Shown one piece after another: positions 25,558-40,799 of a stretch of 64,000 bases of DNA. Source of the stretch: Ptiloglossa arizonensis (Eukaryota > Arthropoda > Insecta > Hymenoptera > Colletidae); the NCBI RefSeq assembly GCF_051014685.1, contig NW_027478461.1, positions 1,240,001 to 1,304,000 on the forward strand. Reading direction: 5' to 3'. Each line of letters starts with the position of its first letter. Position 1 is the first letter of the stretch. The position numbers were made by a program, and so were the translations under genes. Under the pieces are notes generated by a model. It saw nothing but the letters and a program-made list of their open reading frames with translations. It did no database searches and had not been told where the DNA came from.

Positions 25558-28500
25558 ACCAATCACTACATATGGCCTAAGGCAAAAATACACATACCGT
25601 TGTAATCGGGCGAGTTTCTGCTTTCAGATGAAATAGGAGTTTCTCGAGTTCGTCAATCCGTTCGCGAGATATGGGAGTTTGAAGTTAAAAAATGGTTGAG
25701 AAACCATCAAAATTTTCGCAAGTCTGATACTCGAAACAAATAACTACTATGGCCTAAGGCAAAAATACACATACCGTTGTAATCGGGCGAGTTTCTACTT
25801 TCAGATGCAACAGGAATTTCTCGAGTTCGTCAATCCGTTCGCGAGATATGGGAGTTTGAAGTTAAGGAATGATTGAGAAACCATCAAAATTTTCGCAAGT
25901 CTGATACTCGAAACCAATAACTGGAATGGCCTAGCGGAAAAGTACACACACCATTGTAATCGGGCGAGTTTCTACTTTCAGATGCAACAGGAATTTCACG
26001 AGTTCGTCAATCCGTTCGCGAGATATGGGATTTTGAAGTTAAGGAATGGTTGAGAAACCATTAAAATTTTCGCGTGTCTGATACTCGAAACCAATAACTG
26101 GAATGGCCTAGGGGAAAGTACACACACCATTGTAATCGGGCGAGTTTCTACTTTCAGATGCAACAGGAATTTCTCGAGTTCGTCAATCCGTTCGCGAGAT
26201 ATGGCAGTTTGAAGTTAAGGAATGTTTGAGAAACCATCAAAATTTTCGCAAGTCAGATACTTGAAACCAATAACTGGTATGGCTTAGGGGAAAAGTACAC
26301 GCACCATTGTAATCGGGTGTGTTTCTCCCTTCAGATGCAACAGGAATTTCTCGAGTTCGTCAATCGGTTTGCGAGATATGGGAGTTTGATGTTAAGGAAT
26401 GGTTGAGAAACCATCAAAACTTTCGCAAGTCTGATACTCGAAACAAATAACTACAATGGCCTTGGGGAAAAATACTCGTACCGTTGTAATCGGGAGAGTT
26501 TCTACTTTCAGATGCAACTGGAATTTCTCGAGTTCGTCAATCCGTTCGCGAGATATGGGAGTTTGAAGTTAAGGAATGGTTGAGAAACCATCAAAATTTT
26601 CGCAAGTCTGATACTCGAAACCAATAACAGGAACGGCCTAGGGGAAAAGTACACACACCATTGTAATCGGGCGAGTTTCTACTTTCAGTTGCAACAGGAA
26701 TTTCTCGAGTTCGTCAATCCGTTCGCGAGATATGGGAGTTTGAAGTTAAGGAATGTTTGAGAAACCATTAAAATTTTCGCAAGTCAGATACTCGAAACCA
26801 ATAACTGGTATGGCTTAGGGGAAAAGTACACACACCATTGTAATCGGGTGTGTTTCTACTTTCAGATGCAACAGGAATTTCTCGAGTTCGTCAATCCGTT
26901 TGCGAGATATGGGAGTTTGATGTTAAGGAATGGTTGAGAAACCATCAAAATTTTCGCAAGTCTGATACTCGAAACCAATAACTGGAATGGCCTAGGGCAA
27001 AAATACACACACCGTTGTAATCGGGAGAGCTTCTACTTTCAGATGATCCTGGAATTTCTCGAGTTCGTCAATCCGTTCGCGAGATATGGGAGTTTGAAGT
27101 TAAGGAATGGTTGAGGAACCATCAAAATTTTCGCAAGTCTGATACTCGAAACCAATAACTGGTATGGCCTAGGGGAAAAGTACACACACCATTGTAATCG
27201 GGCGAGTTTCTACTTTCAGATGCAACAGGAATTTGTCGAGTTCGTCAATCCGTTCGCGAGATATGGGAGTTTGAAGTTAAGGAATGTTTGAGAAACCATC
27301 AAAATTTTCGCAAGTCTGATACTCGAAACCAATAACTGGAATGGCCTAGGGGAAAAGTACACACACCATTGTAATCGGGCGTGTTTCTACTTTCAGATGC
27401 AACAGGAATTTCTCGAGTTCGTCAATCCGTTTTCGAGATATGGGAGTTTGATGTTAAGGAATGGTTGAGAAACCATCAAAATTTTCGCAAGTCTGATACT
27501 CGAAATAAATAACTACAATGGCCTGGGGGAAAAATACATATACCGTTGTAATCGGGCGAGTTTCTACTTTCAGATGCAACACGAATTTCTAGAGTTCGTC
27601 AATCCTTTCGCGAGGTATGGGAGTTTGAAGTTAAGGAATGGTTGAGAAACCATCAAAATTGTCGCATGTCTGATACTCGAAACCAATAACTACAATGGCC
27701 TGGGGGAAAAATACACATACCGTTGTAATCGGGAGAGTTTCTACTTTCAGATGCAACTGGAATTTCTCGAGTTCGTCAATCCGTTCGCGAGATATGGGAG
27801 TTTGAATTTAAGGAATGGTTGAGAATCCATCAAAATTTTCGCAAGTCTGATACTCGAAACCAATAACTGGAATGGCCTAGGGCAAAAATACACACACCGT
27901 TGTAATCGGACGAGTTTGTGCTTTCAGATGCAACAGGAATTTCTCGAGTTCGTCAATCCGTTCGCGAGATATGGGAGTTTGAATTTAAGGAATGGTTGAG
28001 GATCAATCAAAATTTTCGCAAGTCTGATACTCGAAACCAATAACTACAATGGCCTAGGGGATAAATACACATACCGTTGTAATCGGGCGAGTTTCTACTT
28101 TCAGATGCAACAGGAACTTCTCGAGTTCATCAATCCGTTCGCGAGATATGAGAGTTTGAAGTTAAGGAATGGTTGAGAAACGATCAAAATTTTCGCAAGT
28201 CGGATACTCGAAACCAATAACTGGTATGGGTTAGGGGGAAAGTGCACACGCCATTGTAATCGGGTGTGTTTCTACTTTCAGATGCAACAGGAATTTCTCG
28301 AGTTCGTCAATCCGTTTGCGAGATATGGGAGTTTGAAGTTAAGGAATGGTTGAGAAACCATCAAAATTTTCGCAAGTCTGATACTCGAAACCAATAACTA
28401 CAAAGGCCTGGGGGAAAAATACACATACCGTTGTAATCGCGAGAGTTTCTACTTTCAGATGCAACTGGAATTTCTCGAGTTCGTCAATCCGTTCGCTAGA

Positions 28501-31500
28501 TATGGGAGTTTGAAATTAAGGAATGATTGAGAAACCATCAAAATTTTCGCAAGTCTGATACTCGAAACCAATAACTGGAATGGCCTAGGGGAAAAGTACG
28601 CACACCATTGTAATCGGGCGAGTTTCTACTTTCAGATGCAACAGGAATTTCTCGAGTTCATCAATTCGTTCGCGAGATATGGGAGTTTGAAGTTAAGGAA
28701 TGGTTGAGAAACCATCAAAATTTTCGCAAGTCTGATACTCGAAACAAATAACTACAATGGCCTGGGGGAAAAATACACATACCGTTGTAATCGGGAGAGT
28801 TTCTACTTTCAGATGCAACTGGAATATCTCGAGTTCGTCAATCCGTTCGCGAAATATGGGAGTTTGAATTTAAGGAATGGTTGAGGATCCATCAAAATTT
28901 TCGCAAGTCTGATACTCGAAACCAATAACTGGAATGGCCTAGGGGAAAAGTACACACACCATTGTAATCGGGCGAGTTTCTACTTTCAGATGCAAGAAGA
29001 ATTTGTCGAGTTCGTCAATCCGTTCGCGAGATATGGGAGTTTGAAGTTAAGGAATGGTTGAGAATCCATCAAAATTTTCGCAAGTCTGATACTCGAAACC
29101 AATAACTACATTGCCCTAGGGGAAAAATACATATACCGTTGTAATCGGACGAGTTTCTGCTTTCAGGTGCAACAGGAATTTCTCGAGTTCGTCAATCCGT
29201 TCGCGAGATATGGGAGTTTGAAGTTAAGGAATGTTTGAGAAACCATCAAAATTTTCGCAAGTCAGATACTCGAAACCAATAACTGGTATGGCTTAGGGGA
29301 AAAGTACACACACCATTGTAATCGGGTGTGATTCTACTTTCAGATGCAACAGGAATTTCTCGAGTTCGTCAATCCGTTTGCGAGATATGGGAGTTTGATG
29401 TTAAGGAATGGTTGAGAAACCATCAAAATTTTCGAAAGTCTGATACTCGAAACCAATAACTGGAATGGCCTAGCGGAAAAGTACACACACCATTGTAATC
29501 GGGCGAGTTTCTACTTTCAGATGCAACAGGAATTTCTCGAGTTCGTCAATCCGTTCGCGAGATATGGGAGTTTGAAGTTAAGGAATGGTTGAGAAACCAT
29601 TAAAATTTTCGCGTGTCTGATACTCGAAACCAATAACTGGAATGGCCTAGCGGAAAAGTACACACACCATTGTAATCGGGCGAGTTTCTACTTTCAGATG
29701 CAACACGAATTTCTAGAGTTCGTCAATCCGTTCGCGAGATATGGGAGTTTGAAGTTAAGGAATGGTTGAGAAACCATCAAAATTGTTGCATGTCTGACAC
29801 TCCAAACCAACAACTACTATGGCCTAGGGCAAAAATACACATACCGTTGTAATCGGGCGAGTTTCTGCTTTCAGATGCAACAGGAATTTCTTGAGTTCGT
29901 CAATCCGTTTGCGAGATATGGGAGTTTGAAGTTAAGGAATGGTTGAGAAACCATCAAAATTTTCGCATGTCTGATACTCGAAACCAATAACTACAATGCC
30001 CTAGGGGAAAAATACATATACCTTTGTAATCGGGCGAGTTTCTACTTTCAGATGCAACACGAATTTCTCGAGATCGTCAATCCGTTCGCGAGATATGGGA
30101 GTTTGAAGTTAAGGAATGGTTGAGAAACCATCAAAATTTTCGCAAGTCTGATACTCGAAACCAATAACTACAATGTCCTGGGGGAAAAATACACACCATT
30201 GTAATCGGGCGAGTTTCTACTTTCAGATGCAACATGAATTTCTCGAGTTCATCAATCCGTTCGCGAGATATGGGAGTTTGAAGTTAAGGAATGGTTGAGA
30301 AACCATTAAAATTTTCGCAAGTCGGATACTCGAAACCGATAACTACAATGGCCTAGGGCAAAAATACACACACCGTTGTAATCGGACGAGTTTGTGCTTT
30401 CAGATGCAACAGGAATTTCTCGAGTTCGTCAATCCGTTTGCGAGATATGGGAGTTTGAAGTTAAGGAATGGTTGAGAAACCATCAAAATTTTCGCATGTC
30501 TGATACTCGAAACCAATAACTACAATGCCCTAGGGGAAAAATACATATACCGTTGTAATCGGACGAGTTTGTGCTTTCAGATGCAACAGGAATTTCTCGA
30601 GTTCGTCAATCCGTCCGCGAGATATGGGAGTTTGAATTTAAGGAATGGTTGAGGATCCATCAAAATTTTCGCAAGTCTAATACTCGAAACCAATAACTAC
30701 AACGGCCTAGGGGATAAATACACATACCGTTGTAATCGGGCGAGTTTCTACTTTCAGATGCAACAGGAATTTCTCGAGTTCATCAATCCGTTCGCGAGAT
30801 ATGGGAGTTTGAAGTTAAGGAATGGTTGAGAAACCATCAAAATTTTCGCAAGTCGGATACTCGAAACCAATAACTGGTATGGCTTAGGGGGAAAGTGCAC
30901 ACGCCATTGTAATCGGGTGTGTTTCTACTTTCAGATGCAACAGGAATTTCTCGAGTTCGTCAATCCGTTTATGAGATATGGGAGTTTGAAGTTAAGGAAT
31001 GGTTGAGAAACCATCAAAATTTTCGCATGTCTGATACTCGAAACCAATAACTGCAATGGCCTAGGGGAAAAATACATATACCGTTGTAATCGGGCGAGTT
31101 TCTACTTTAAGATGCAACACGAATTTCTAGAGTTCGTCAATCCGTTAGCGAGATATGGGAGTTTGAATTTAAGGAATGGTTGAGAAACCATCAAAATTGT
31201 CGCATGTCTGACACTCCAAACCAACAACTACTATGGCCTAGGGCAAAAATACACATACCATTGTAATCGGGCGAGTTTCTATAATACTTTCAGATGCAAC
31301 AGGAATTTCTCGAGTTCGTCAATCCGTTTGCGAGATATGGGAGTTTGAAGTTAAGGAATGGTTGAGAAACCAACAAAATTTTCGCAAGTCTGATACTCGA
31401 AACCAATAACTACTATGGCCTAAGGCAAAAATACACATACCGTTGTAATCGGGCGAGTTTCTACTTTCAGATGCAACGGGAATTTCTCGAGTTCGTCAAT

Positions 31501-34500
31501 CCGTTCGCGAGATATGGGCGTTTGAAGTTAAGGAATGGTTGAGAAACCATCAAAATTTTTGCAAGTCTGATACTCGAAACCAATAACTACAATGGCCTGG
31601 GGGAAAAATACACATACCGTTGTAATCGGGTGAGTTTCTACTTTCAGATGCAACAGGAATTTCTCGAGTTCGTCAATCCGTTCGCGAGATATGGGAGTTT
31701 GAAGTTAAGGAATGATTGAGAAACCATCAAAATTTTCGCAAGTCTGATACTCGAAACCAATAACTGGAATGGCCTAGCGGAAAAGTACACACACCATTGT
31801 AATCGGGCGAGTTTCTACTTTCAGATGCAACAGGAATTTCACGAGTTCGTCAATCCGTTCGCGAGATATGGGATTTTGAAGTTAAGGAATGGTTGAGAAA
31901 CCATTAAAATTTTCGCGTGTCTGATACTCGAAACCAGTAACTGGAATGGCCTAGGGGAAAAGTACACACACCATTGTAATCGGGCGAGTTTCTACTTTCA
32001 GATGCAACAGGAATTTCTCGAGTTCGTCAATCCGTTCGCGAGATATGGCAGTTTGAAGTTAAGGAATGTTTGAGAAACCATCAAAATTTTCGCAAGTCTG
32101 ATACTCGAAACCAATAACTACATATGGCCTAAGGCAAAAATACACATACCGTTGTAATCGGGCGAGTTTCTGCTTTCAGATGAAATAGGAGTTTCTCGAG
32201 TTCGTCAATCCGTTCGCGAGATATGGGAGTTTGAAGTTAAAAAATGGTTGAGAAACCATCAAAATTTTCGCAAGTCTGATACTCGAACCCAATAACTACT
32301 ATGGCCTAAGGCAAAAATACACATACCGTTGTAATCGGGAGAGTTTCTACTTTCAGATGCAACAGGAATTTCTCGAGTTCGTCAATCCGTTCGCGAGATA
32401 TGGGAGTTTGATGTTAAGGAATGGTTGAGAAACCATCAAAATTTTCGCAAGTCTGATACTCGAAACCAATAACTACAAAGGCCTGGGGGAAAAATACACA
32501 CACCGTTGTAATCGGGAGAGTTTCTACTTTCAGATGCAACAGGAATTTCTCGAGTTCGTCAAACCGTTCGCTAGATATGGGAGTGTGAAATTAAGGAATA
32601 ATTGAGAAACCATCAAAATTTTCGCAAGTCAGATACTCGAAACCAATAACTGGTATGGCTTAGGGGAAAAGTACACACACCATTGTAATCGGGTGTGTTT
32701 CTACTTTCAGATGCAACAGGAATTTCTCGAGTTCGTCAATCGGTTTGCGAGATATGGGAGTTTGATGTTAAGGAATGGTTGAGAAACCATCAAAACTTTC
32801 GCAAGTCTGATACTCGAAACAAATAACTACAATGGCCTTGGGGATAAATACTCGTACCGTTGTAATCGGGAGAGTTTCTACTTTCAGATGCAACTGGAAT
32901 TTCTCGAGTTCGTCAATCCGTTCGCGAGATATGGGAGTTTGAAGTTAAGGAATGGTTGAGAAACCATCAAAACTTTCGCAAGTCTGATACTCGAAACCAA
33001 TAACTACAAAGGCCTGGGGGAAAAATACACACACCGTTGTAATCGGGAGAGTTTCTACTTTCAGTTGCAACAGGAATTTCTCGAGTTCGTCAATCCGTTC
33101 GCGAGATATGGGAGTTTGAAGTTAAGGAATGGTTGAGAAACCATCAAAATTTTCGCAAGTCTGATACTCGAAACCAATAACTGGAATGGCCTAGGGCAAA
33201 AATACACACACCGTTGTAATCGGGAGAGCTTCTACTTTCAGATGATCCTGGAATTTCTCGAGTTCGTCAATCCGTTCGCGAGATATGGGAGTTTGAAGTT
33301 AAGGAATGGTTGAGAAACCATCAAAATTTTCGCAAGTCTGATACTCGAAACCAATAACTGGTATGGCCTAGGGGAAAAGTACACACACCATTGTAATCGG
33401 GCGAGTTTCTACTTTCAGATGCAACAGGAATTTGTCGAGTTCGTCAATCCGTTCGCGAGATATGGGAGTTTGAAGTTAAGGAATGTTTGAGAAACCATCA
33501 AAATTTTCGCAAGTCTGATACTCGAAACCAATAACTGGAATGGCCTATGGGAAAAGTACACACACCATTGTAATCGGGCGTGTTTCTACTTTCAGATGCA
33601 ACAGGAATTTCTCGAGTTCGTCAATCCGTTTTCGAGATATGGGAGTTTGATGTTAAGGAATGGTTGAGAAACCATCAAAATTTTCGCAAGTCTGATACTC
33701 GAAATAAATAACTACAATGGCCTGGGGGAAAAATACATATACCGTTGTAATCGGGCGAGTTTCTACTTTCAGATGCAACACGAATTTCTAGAGTTCGTCA
33801 ATCCTTTCGCGAGGTATGGGAGTTTGAAGTTAAGGAATGGTTGAGAAACCATCAAAATTGTCGCATGTCTGATACTCGAAACCAATAACTACAATGGCCT
33901 GGGGGAAAAATACACATACCGTTGTAATCGGGAGAGTTTCTACTTTCAGATGCAACTGGAATTTCTCGAGTTCGTCAATCCGTTCGCGAGATATGGGAGT
34001 TTGAATTTAAGGAATGGTTGAGAATCCATCAAAATTTTCGTAAGTCTGATACTCGAAACCAATAACTACTATGGCCTAAGGCAAAAATACACATACCGTT
34101 GTAATCGGGCGTGTTTCTACTTTCAGATGCAACAGGAATTTCTCGAGTTCGTCAATCCGTTCGCGAGATATGGGAGTTTGAATTTAAGGAATGGTTGAGG
34201 ATCAATCAAAATTTTCGCAAGTCTGATACTCGAAACCAATAACTACAATGGCCTAGGGGATAAATACACATACCGTTGTAATCGGGCGAGTTTCTACTTT
34301 CAGATGCAACAGGAATTTCTCGAGTTCATCAATCCGTTCGCGAGATATGAGAGTTTGAAGTTAAGGAATGGTTGAGAAACGATCAAAATTTTCGCAAGTC
34401 GGATACTCGAAACCAATAACTGGTATGGGTTAGGGGGAAAGTGCACACGCCATTGTAATCGGGTGTGTTTCTACTTTCAGATGCAACAGGAATTTCTCGA

Positions 34501-37245
34501 GTTCGTCAATCCGTTTGCGAGATATGGGAGTTTGAAGTTAAGGATTGGTTGAGAAACCATCAAAATTTTCGCAAGTCTGATACTCGAAACCAATAACTAC
34601 AAAGGCCTGGGGGAAAAATACACATACTGTTGTAATCGCGAGAATTTCTACTTTCAGATGCAACTGGAATTTCTCGAGTTCGTCAATCCGTTCGCTAGAT
34701 ATGGGAGTTTGAAATTAAGGAATGATTGAGAAACCATCAAAATTTTCGCAAGTCTGATACTCGAAACCAATAACTGGAATGGCCTAGGGGAAAAGTACGC
34801 ACACCATTGTAATCGGGCGAGTTTCTACTTTCAGATGCAACAGGAATTTCTCGAGTTCATCAATTCGTTCGCGAGATATGGGAGTTTGAAGTTAAGGAAT
34901 GGTTGAGAAACCATCAAAATTTTCGCGAGTGTGATACTCGAAACAAATAACTACAATGGCCTGGGGGAAAAATACACATACCGTTGTAATCGGGAGAGTT
35001 TCTACTTTCAGATGCAACTGGAATTTCTCGAGTTCGTCAATCCGTTCGCGAGATATGGGAGTTTGAAGTTAAGGAATGGTTGAGAAACCATCAAAATTTT
35101 CGCAAGTCTGATACTCGAAACCAATAACTGGAATGGCCTAGGGGAAAAGTACACACACCGTTGTAATCGGACGAGTTTGTGCTTTCAGATGCCACAGGAA
35201 TTTCTCGAGATCGTCAATCCGTTCGCGAAATATGGGAGTTTGAACTTAAGGAATGGTTGAGGATCCATCAAAATTTTCGCAAGTCTGATACTCGAAACCA
35301 ATAACTACAATGGCCTAGGGGATAAATACACATACCGTTGTAATCGGGCGAGTTTCTACTTTCAGATGCAACAGGAATTTCTCGAGTTCGTCTATCCGTT
35401 CGCGAGATATGGGAGTATGAAGTTAAGGAATGGTTGAGGAACCTTCAAAATTTTCGCAAGTCTGATACTCGAAACCAACAACTAGAATGGCCTAGGGGAA
35501 AAGTACACACACCATTGTAATCGGGCGAGTTTCTACTTTCAGATGCAACAGGAATTTCTCGAGCTCATCAATCCGTTCGCGAGATATGGGAGTTTGAAAT
35601 TAAGGAATGGTTGAGGATCCATCAAAATTTTCGCAAGTATGATACTCGAAACCAATAACTACAAAGGCCTGGGGGAAAAATACACATACCGTTGTAATCG
35701 GGAGAGTTTCTACTTTCAGATGCCACAGGAATTTCTCGAGTTCGTCAATCCGTTCGCGAAATATGGGAGTTTGAATTTAAGGAATGGTTGAGGATCCATC
35801 AAAATTTTCGCAAGTCTGATACTCGAAACCAATAACTGGAATGGCCTAGGGGAAAAGTACACACACCATTGTAATCGGGCGAGTTTCTACTTTCAGATGC
35901 AACAAGAATTTGTCGAGTTCGTCAATCCGTTCGCGAGATATGGGAGTTTGAAGTTAAGGAATGGTTGAGAATCCATCAAAATTTTCGCAAGTCTGATACT
36001 CGAAACCAATAACTACATTGCCCTAGGGGAAAAATACATATACCGTTGTAATCGGACGAGTTTCTGCTTTCAGGTGCAACAGGAATTTCTCGAGTTCGTC
36101 AATCCGTTCGCGAGATATGGGAGTTTGAAGTTAAGGAATGTTTGAGAAACCATCAAAATTTTCGCAAGTCAGATACTCGAAACCAATAACTGGTATGGCT
36201 TAGGGGAAAAGTACACACACCATTGTAATCGGGTGTGTTTCTACTTTCAGATGCAACAGGAATTTCTCGAGTTCGTCAATCCGTTTGCGAGATATGGGAG
36301 TTTGATGTTAAGGAATGGTTGAGAAACCATCAAAATTTTCGCAAGTCTGATACTCGAAACCAATAACTGGAATGGCCTAGCGGAAAAGTACACACACCAT
36401 TGTAATCGGGCGAGTTTCTACTTTCAGATGCAACAGGAATTTCTCGAGTTCGTCAATCCGTTCGCGAGATATGGGAGTTTGAAGTTGAGGAATGGTTGAG
36501 AAACCATTAAAATTTTCGCGTGTCTGATACTCGAAACCAATAACTGGAATGGCCTAGGGGAAAAGTACACACACCATTGTAATCGGGCGAGTTTCTACTT
36601 TCAGATGCAACAGGAATTTGTCGAGTTCGTCAATCCGTTCGCGAGATATGGGAGTTTGAAGTTAAGGAATGGTTGAGAATCCATCAAAATTTTCGCCAGT
36701 CTGATACTCGAAACCAATAACTACATATGGCCTAAGGCAAAAATACACATACCGTTGTAATCGGGCGAGTTTCTGCTTTCAGATGCAACCGGAATTTCTC
36801 GAGTTCGTCAATCCGTTCGCGAGATATGGGAGTTTGAAGTTAAGGAATGGTTGAGAAACCATCAAAATTTTCGCAAGTCTGATACTCGAAACCAATAACT
36901 ACATATGGCCTAAGGCAAAAATACACATACCGTTGTAATCGGGCGAGTTTCTGCTTTCAGATGAAATAGGAGTTTCTCGAGTTCGTCAATCCGTTCGCGA
37001 GATATGGGAGTTTGAAGTTAAGGAATGGTTGAGAATCCATCAAAATTTTCGCAAGTCTGATACTCCAAACCAATAACTACAATGCCCTAGGGGAAAAATA
37101 CATATACCGTTGTAATCGGGCGAGTTTCTACTTTCAGATGCAACAGGAATTTCTCGAGTTCATCAATTCGTTCGCGAGATATGGGAGTTTGAAGTTAAGG
37201 AATGGTTGAGAAACCATCAAAATTTTCGCAAGTCTGATACTCGAA
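25558..37245 (+). repeat. Higher-order repeat copy B (11,688 bp)
   Basis: Second full copy of the long unit. It begins with the AATCACTACATATGGCC variant near 25,560, which recurs at 37,248 and 40,260. Order and content follow copy A throughout. Its last 2.2 kb, together with the first 0.5 kb of the next pass, are duplicated again to the right (see 35,069-37,787). Confidence 0.9.
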
Positions 37246-37787
37246 ACCAATCACTACATATGGCCTAAGGCAAAAATACACATACCGTTGTAATCGGGCG
37301 AGTTTCTGCTTTCAGATGAAATAGGAGTTTCTCGAGTTCGTCAATCCGTTCGCGAGATATGGGAGTTTGAAGTTAAAAAATGGTTGAGAAACCATCAAAA
37401 TTTTCGCAAGTCTGATACTCGAAACAAATAACTACTATGGCCTAAGGCAAAAATACACATACCGTTGTAATCGGGCGAGTTTCTACTTTCAGATGCAACA
37501 GGAATTTCTCGAGTTCGTCAATCCGTTCGCGAGATATGGGAGTTTGAAGTTAAGGAATGATTGAGAAACCATCAAAATTTTCGCAAGTCTGATACTCGAA
37601 ACCAATAACTGGAATGGCCTAGCGGAAAAGTACACACACCATTGTAATCGGGCGAGTTTCTACTTTCAGATGCAACAGGAATTTCACGAGTTCGTCAATC
37701 CGTTCGCGAGATATGGGATTTTGAAGTTAAGGAATGGTTGAGAAACCATTAAAATTTTCGCGTGTCTGATACTCGAAACCAATAACT
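35069..37787 (+). repeat. 2.7 kb segment duplicated in tandem (partner 38,081-40,799)
   Basis: The end of copy B plus the first 0.5 kb of the next pass is present twice, offset 3,012 bp (17 monomers plus 3 bp). Markers in both copies are GAGTATGA (35,411 and 38,423) and GTTAAAAAATGG (37,367 and 40,379). The two copies are separated by a 293 bp chimeric stretch. Because of this insertion the distance between copies B and C is 14,700 bp instead of 11,688 bp. Confidence 0.88.
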
Positions 37788-38080
37788 ACAAAGGCCTGGG
37801 GGAAAAATACACATACCGTTGTAATCGGGAGAGTTTCTACTTTCAGATGCCACAGGAATTTCTCGAGTTCGTCAATCCGTTCGCGAAATATGGGAGTTTG
37901 AATTTAAGGAATGGTTGAGGATCCATCAAAATTTTCGCAAGTCTGATACTCGAAACCAATAACTGGAATGGCCTAGGGGAAAAGTACACACACCATTGTA
38001 ATCGGGCGAGTTTCTACTTTCAGATGCAACAAGAATTTGTCGAGTTCGTCAATCCGTTCGCGAGATATGGGAGTATGAAG
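37788..38080 (+). repeat. Chimeric link between the two 2.7 kb copies
   Basis: At 37,788 the expected ACTGGAATGGCC of copies A and C is replaced by ACTACAAAGGCCTGG, which continues like 35,661 onward (offset 2,127 bp, 12 monomers). By 38,081 the sequence has jumped back to match 35,069 onward. The monomer at the second junction carries GAGTATGAAG where the donor has GAGTTTGAAG. Two closely spaced junctions suggest a gene-conversion tract or two successive unequal exchanges. Confidence 0.8.
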
Positions 38081-40799
38081 TTAAGGAATGGTTGAGAAAC
38101 CATCAAAATTTTCGCAAGTCTGATACTCGAAACCAATAACTGGAATGGCCTAGGGGAAAAGTACACACACCGTTGTAATCGGACGAGTTTGTGCTTTCAG
38201 ATGCCACAGGAATTTCTCGAGATCGTCAATCCGTTCGCGAAATATGGGAGTTTGAACTTAAGGAATGGTTGAGGATCCATCAAAATTTTCGCAAGTCTGA
38301 TACTCGAAACCAATAACTACAATGGCCTAGGGGATAAATACACATACCGTTGTAATCGGGCGAGTTTCTACTTTCAGATGCAACAGGAATTTCTCGAGTT
38401 CGTCTATCCGTTCGCGAGATATGGGAGTATGAAGTTAAGGAATGGTTGAGGAACCTTCAAAATTTTCGCAAGTCTGATACTCGAAACCAACAACTAGAAT
38501 GGCCTAGGGGAAAAGTACACACACCATTGTAATCGGGCGAGTTTCTACTTTCAGATGCAACAGGAATTTCTCGAGCTCATCAATCCGTTCGCGAGATATG
38601 GGAGTTTGAAATTAAGGAATGGTTGAGGATCCATCAAAATTTTCGCAAGTATGATACTCGAAACCAATAACTACAAAGGCCTGGGGGAAAAATACACATA
38701 CCGTTGTAATCGGGAGAGTTTCTACTTTCAGATGCCACAGGAATTTCTCGAGTTCGTCAATCCGTTCGCGAAATATGGGAGTTTGAATTTAAGGAATGGT
38801 TGAGGATCCATCAAAATTTTCGCAAGTCTGATACTCGAAACCAATAACTGGAATGGCCTAGGGGAAAAGTACACACACCATTGTAATCGGGCGAGTTTCT
38901 ACTTTCAGATGCAACAAGAATTTGTCGAGTTCGTCAATCCGTTCGCGAGATATGGGAGTTTGAAGTTAAGGAATGGTTGAGAATCCATCAAAATTTTCGC
39001 AAGTCTGATACTCGAAACCAATAACTACATTGCCCTAGGGGAAAAATACATATACCGTTGTAATCGGACGAGTTTCTGCTTTCAGGTGCAACAGGAATTT
39101 CTCGAGTTCGTCAATCCGTTCGCGAGATATGGGAGTTTGAAGTTAAGGAATGTTTGAGAAACCATCAAAATTTTCGCAAGTCAGATACTCGAAACCAATA
39201 ACTGGTATGGCTTAGGGGAAAAGTACACACACCATTGTAATCGGGTGTGTTTCTACTTTCAGATGCAACAGGAATTTCTCGAGTTCGTCAATCCGTTTGC
39301 GAGATATGGGAGTTTGATGTTAAGGAATGGTTGAGAAACCATCAAAATTTTCGCAAGTCTGATACTCGAAACCAATAACTGGAATGGCCTAGCGGAAAAG
39401 TACACACACCATTGTAATCGGGCGAGTTTCTACTTTCAGATGCAACAGGAATTTCTCGAGTTCGTCAATCCGTTCGCGAGATATGGGAGTTTGAAGTTGA
39501 GGAATGGTTGAGAAACCATTAAAATTTTCGCGTGTCTGATACTCGAAACCAATAACTGGAATGGCCTAGGGGAAAAGTACACACACCATTGTAATCGGGC
39601 GAGTTTCTACTTTCAGATGCAACAGGAATTTGTCGAGTTCGTCAATCCGTTCGCGAGATATGGGAGTTTGAAGTTAAGGAATGGTTGAGAATCCATCAAA
39701 ATTTTCGCCAGTCTGATACTCGAAACCAATAACTACATATGGCCTAAGGCAAAAATACACATACCGTTGTAATCGGGCGAGTTTCTGCTTTCAGATGCAA
39801 CCGGAATTTCTCGAGTTCGTCAATCCGTTCGCGAGATATGGGAGTTTGAAGTTAAGGAATGGTTGAGAAACCATCAAAATTTTCGCAAGTCTGATACTCG
39901 AAACCAATAACTACATATGGCCTAAGGCAAAAATACACATACCGTTGTAATCGGGCGAGTTTCTGCTTTCAGATGAAATAGGAGTTTCTCGAGTTCGTCA
40001 ATCCGTTCGCGAGATATGGGAGTTTGAAGTTAAGGAATGGTTGAGAATCCATCAAAATTTTCGCAAGTCTGATACTCCAAACCAATAACTACAATGCCCT
40101 AGGGGAAAAATACATATACCGTTGTAATCGGGCGAGTTTCTACTTTCAGATGCAACAGGAATTTCTCGAGTTCATCAATTCGTTCGCGAGATATGGGAGT
40201 TTGAAGTTAAGGAATGGTTGAGAAACCATCAAAATTTTCGCAAGTCTGATACTCGAAACCAATCACTACATATGGCCTAAGGCAAAAATACACATACCGT
40301 TGTAATCGGGCGAGTTTCTGCTTTCAGATGAAATAGGAGTTTCTCGAGTTCGTCAATCCGTTCGCGAGATATGGGAGTTTGAAGTTAAAAAATGGTTGAG
40401 AAACCATCAAAATTTTCGCAAGTCTGATACTCGAAACAAATAACTACTATGGCCTAAGGCAAAAATACACATACCGTTGTAATCGGGCGAGTTTCTACTT
40501 TCAGATGCAACAGGAATTTCTCGAGTTCGTCAATCCGTTCGCGAGATATGGGAGTTTGAAGTTAAGGAATGATTGAGAAACCATCAAAATTTTCGCAAGT
40601 CTGATACTCGAAACCAATAACTGGAATGGCCTAGCGGAAAAGTACACACACCATTGTAATCGGGCGAGTTTCTACTTTCAGATGCAACAGGAATTTCACG
40701 AGTTCGTCAATCCGTTCGCGAGATATGGGATTTTGAAGTTAAGGAATGGTTGAGAAACCATTAAAATTTTCGCGTGTCTGATACTCGAAACCAATAACT
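38081..40799 (+). repeat. Second copy of the 2.7 kb segment
   Basis: Partner of 35,069-37,787 at offset 3,012 bp. From about 40,258 the sequence is also the beginning of higher-order copy C. Past 40,799 it keeps following copies A and B, showing that the first junction at 37,788 is the aberrant one. Confidence 0.87.
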
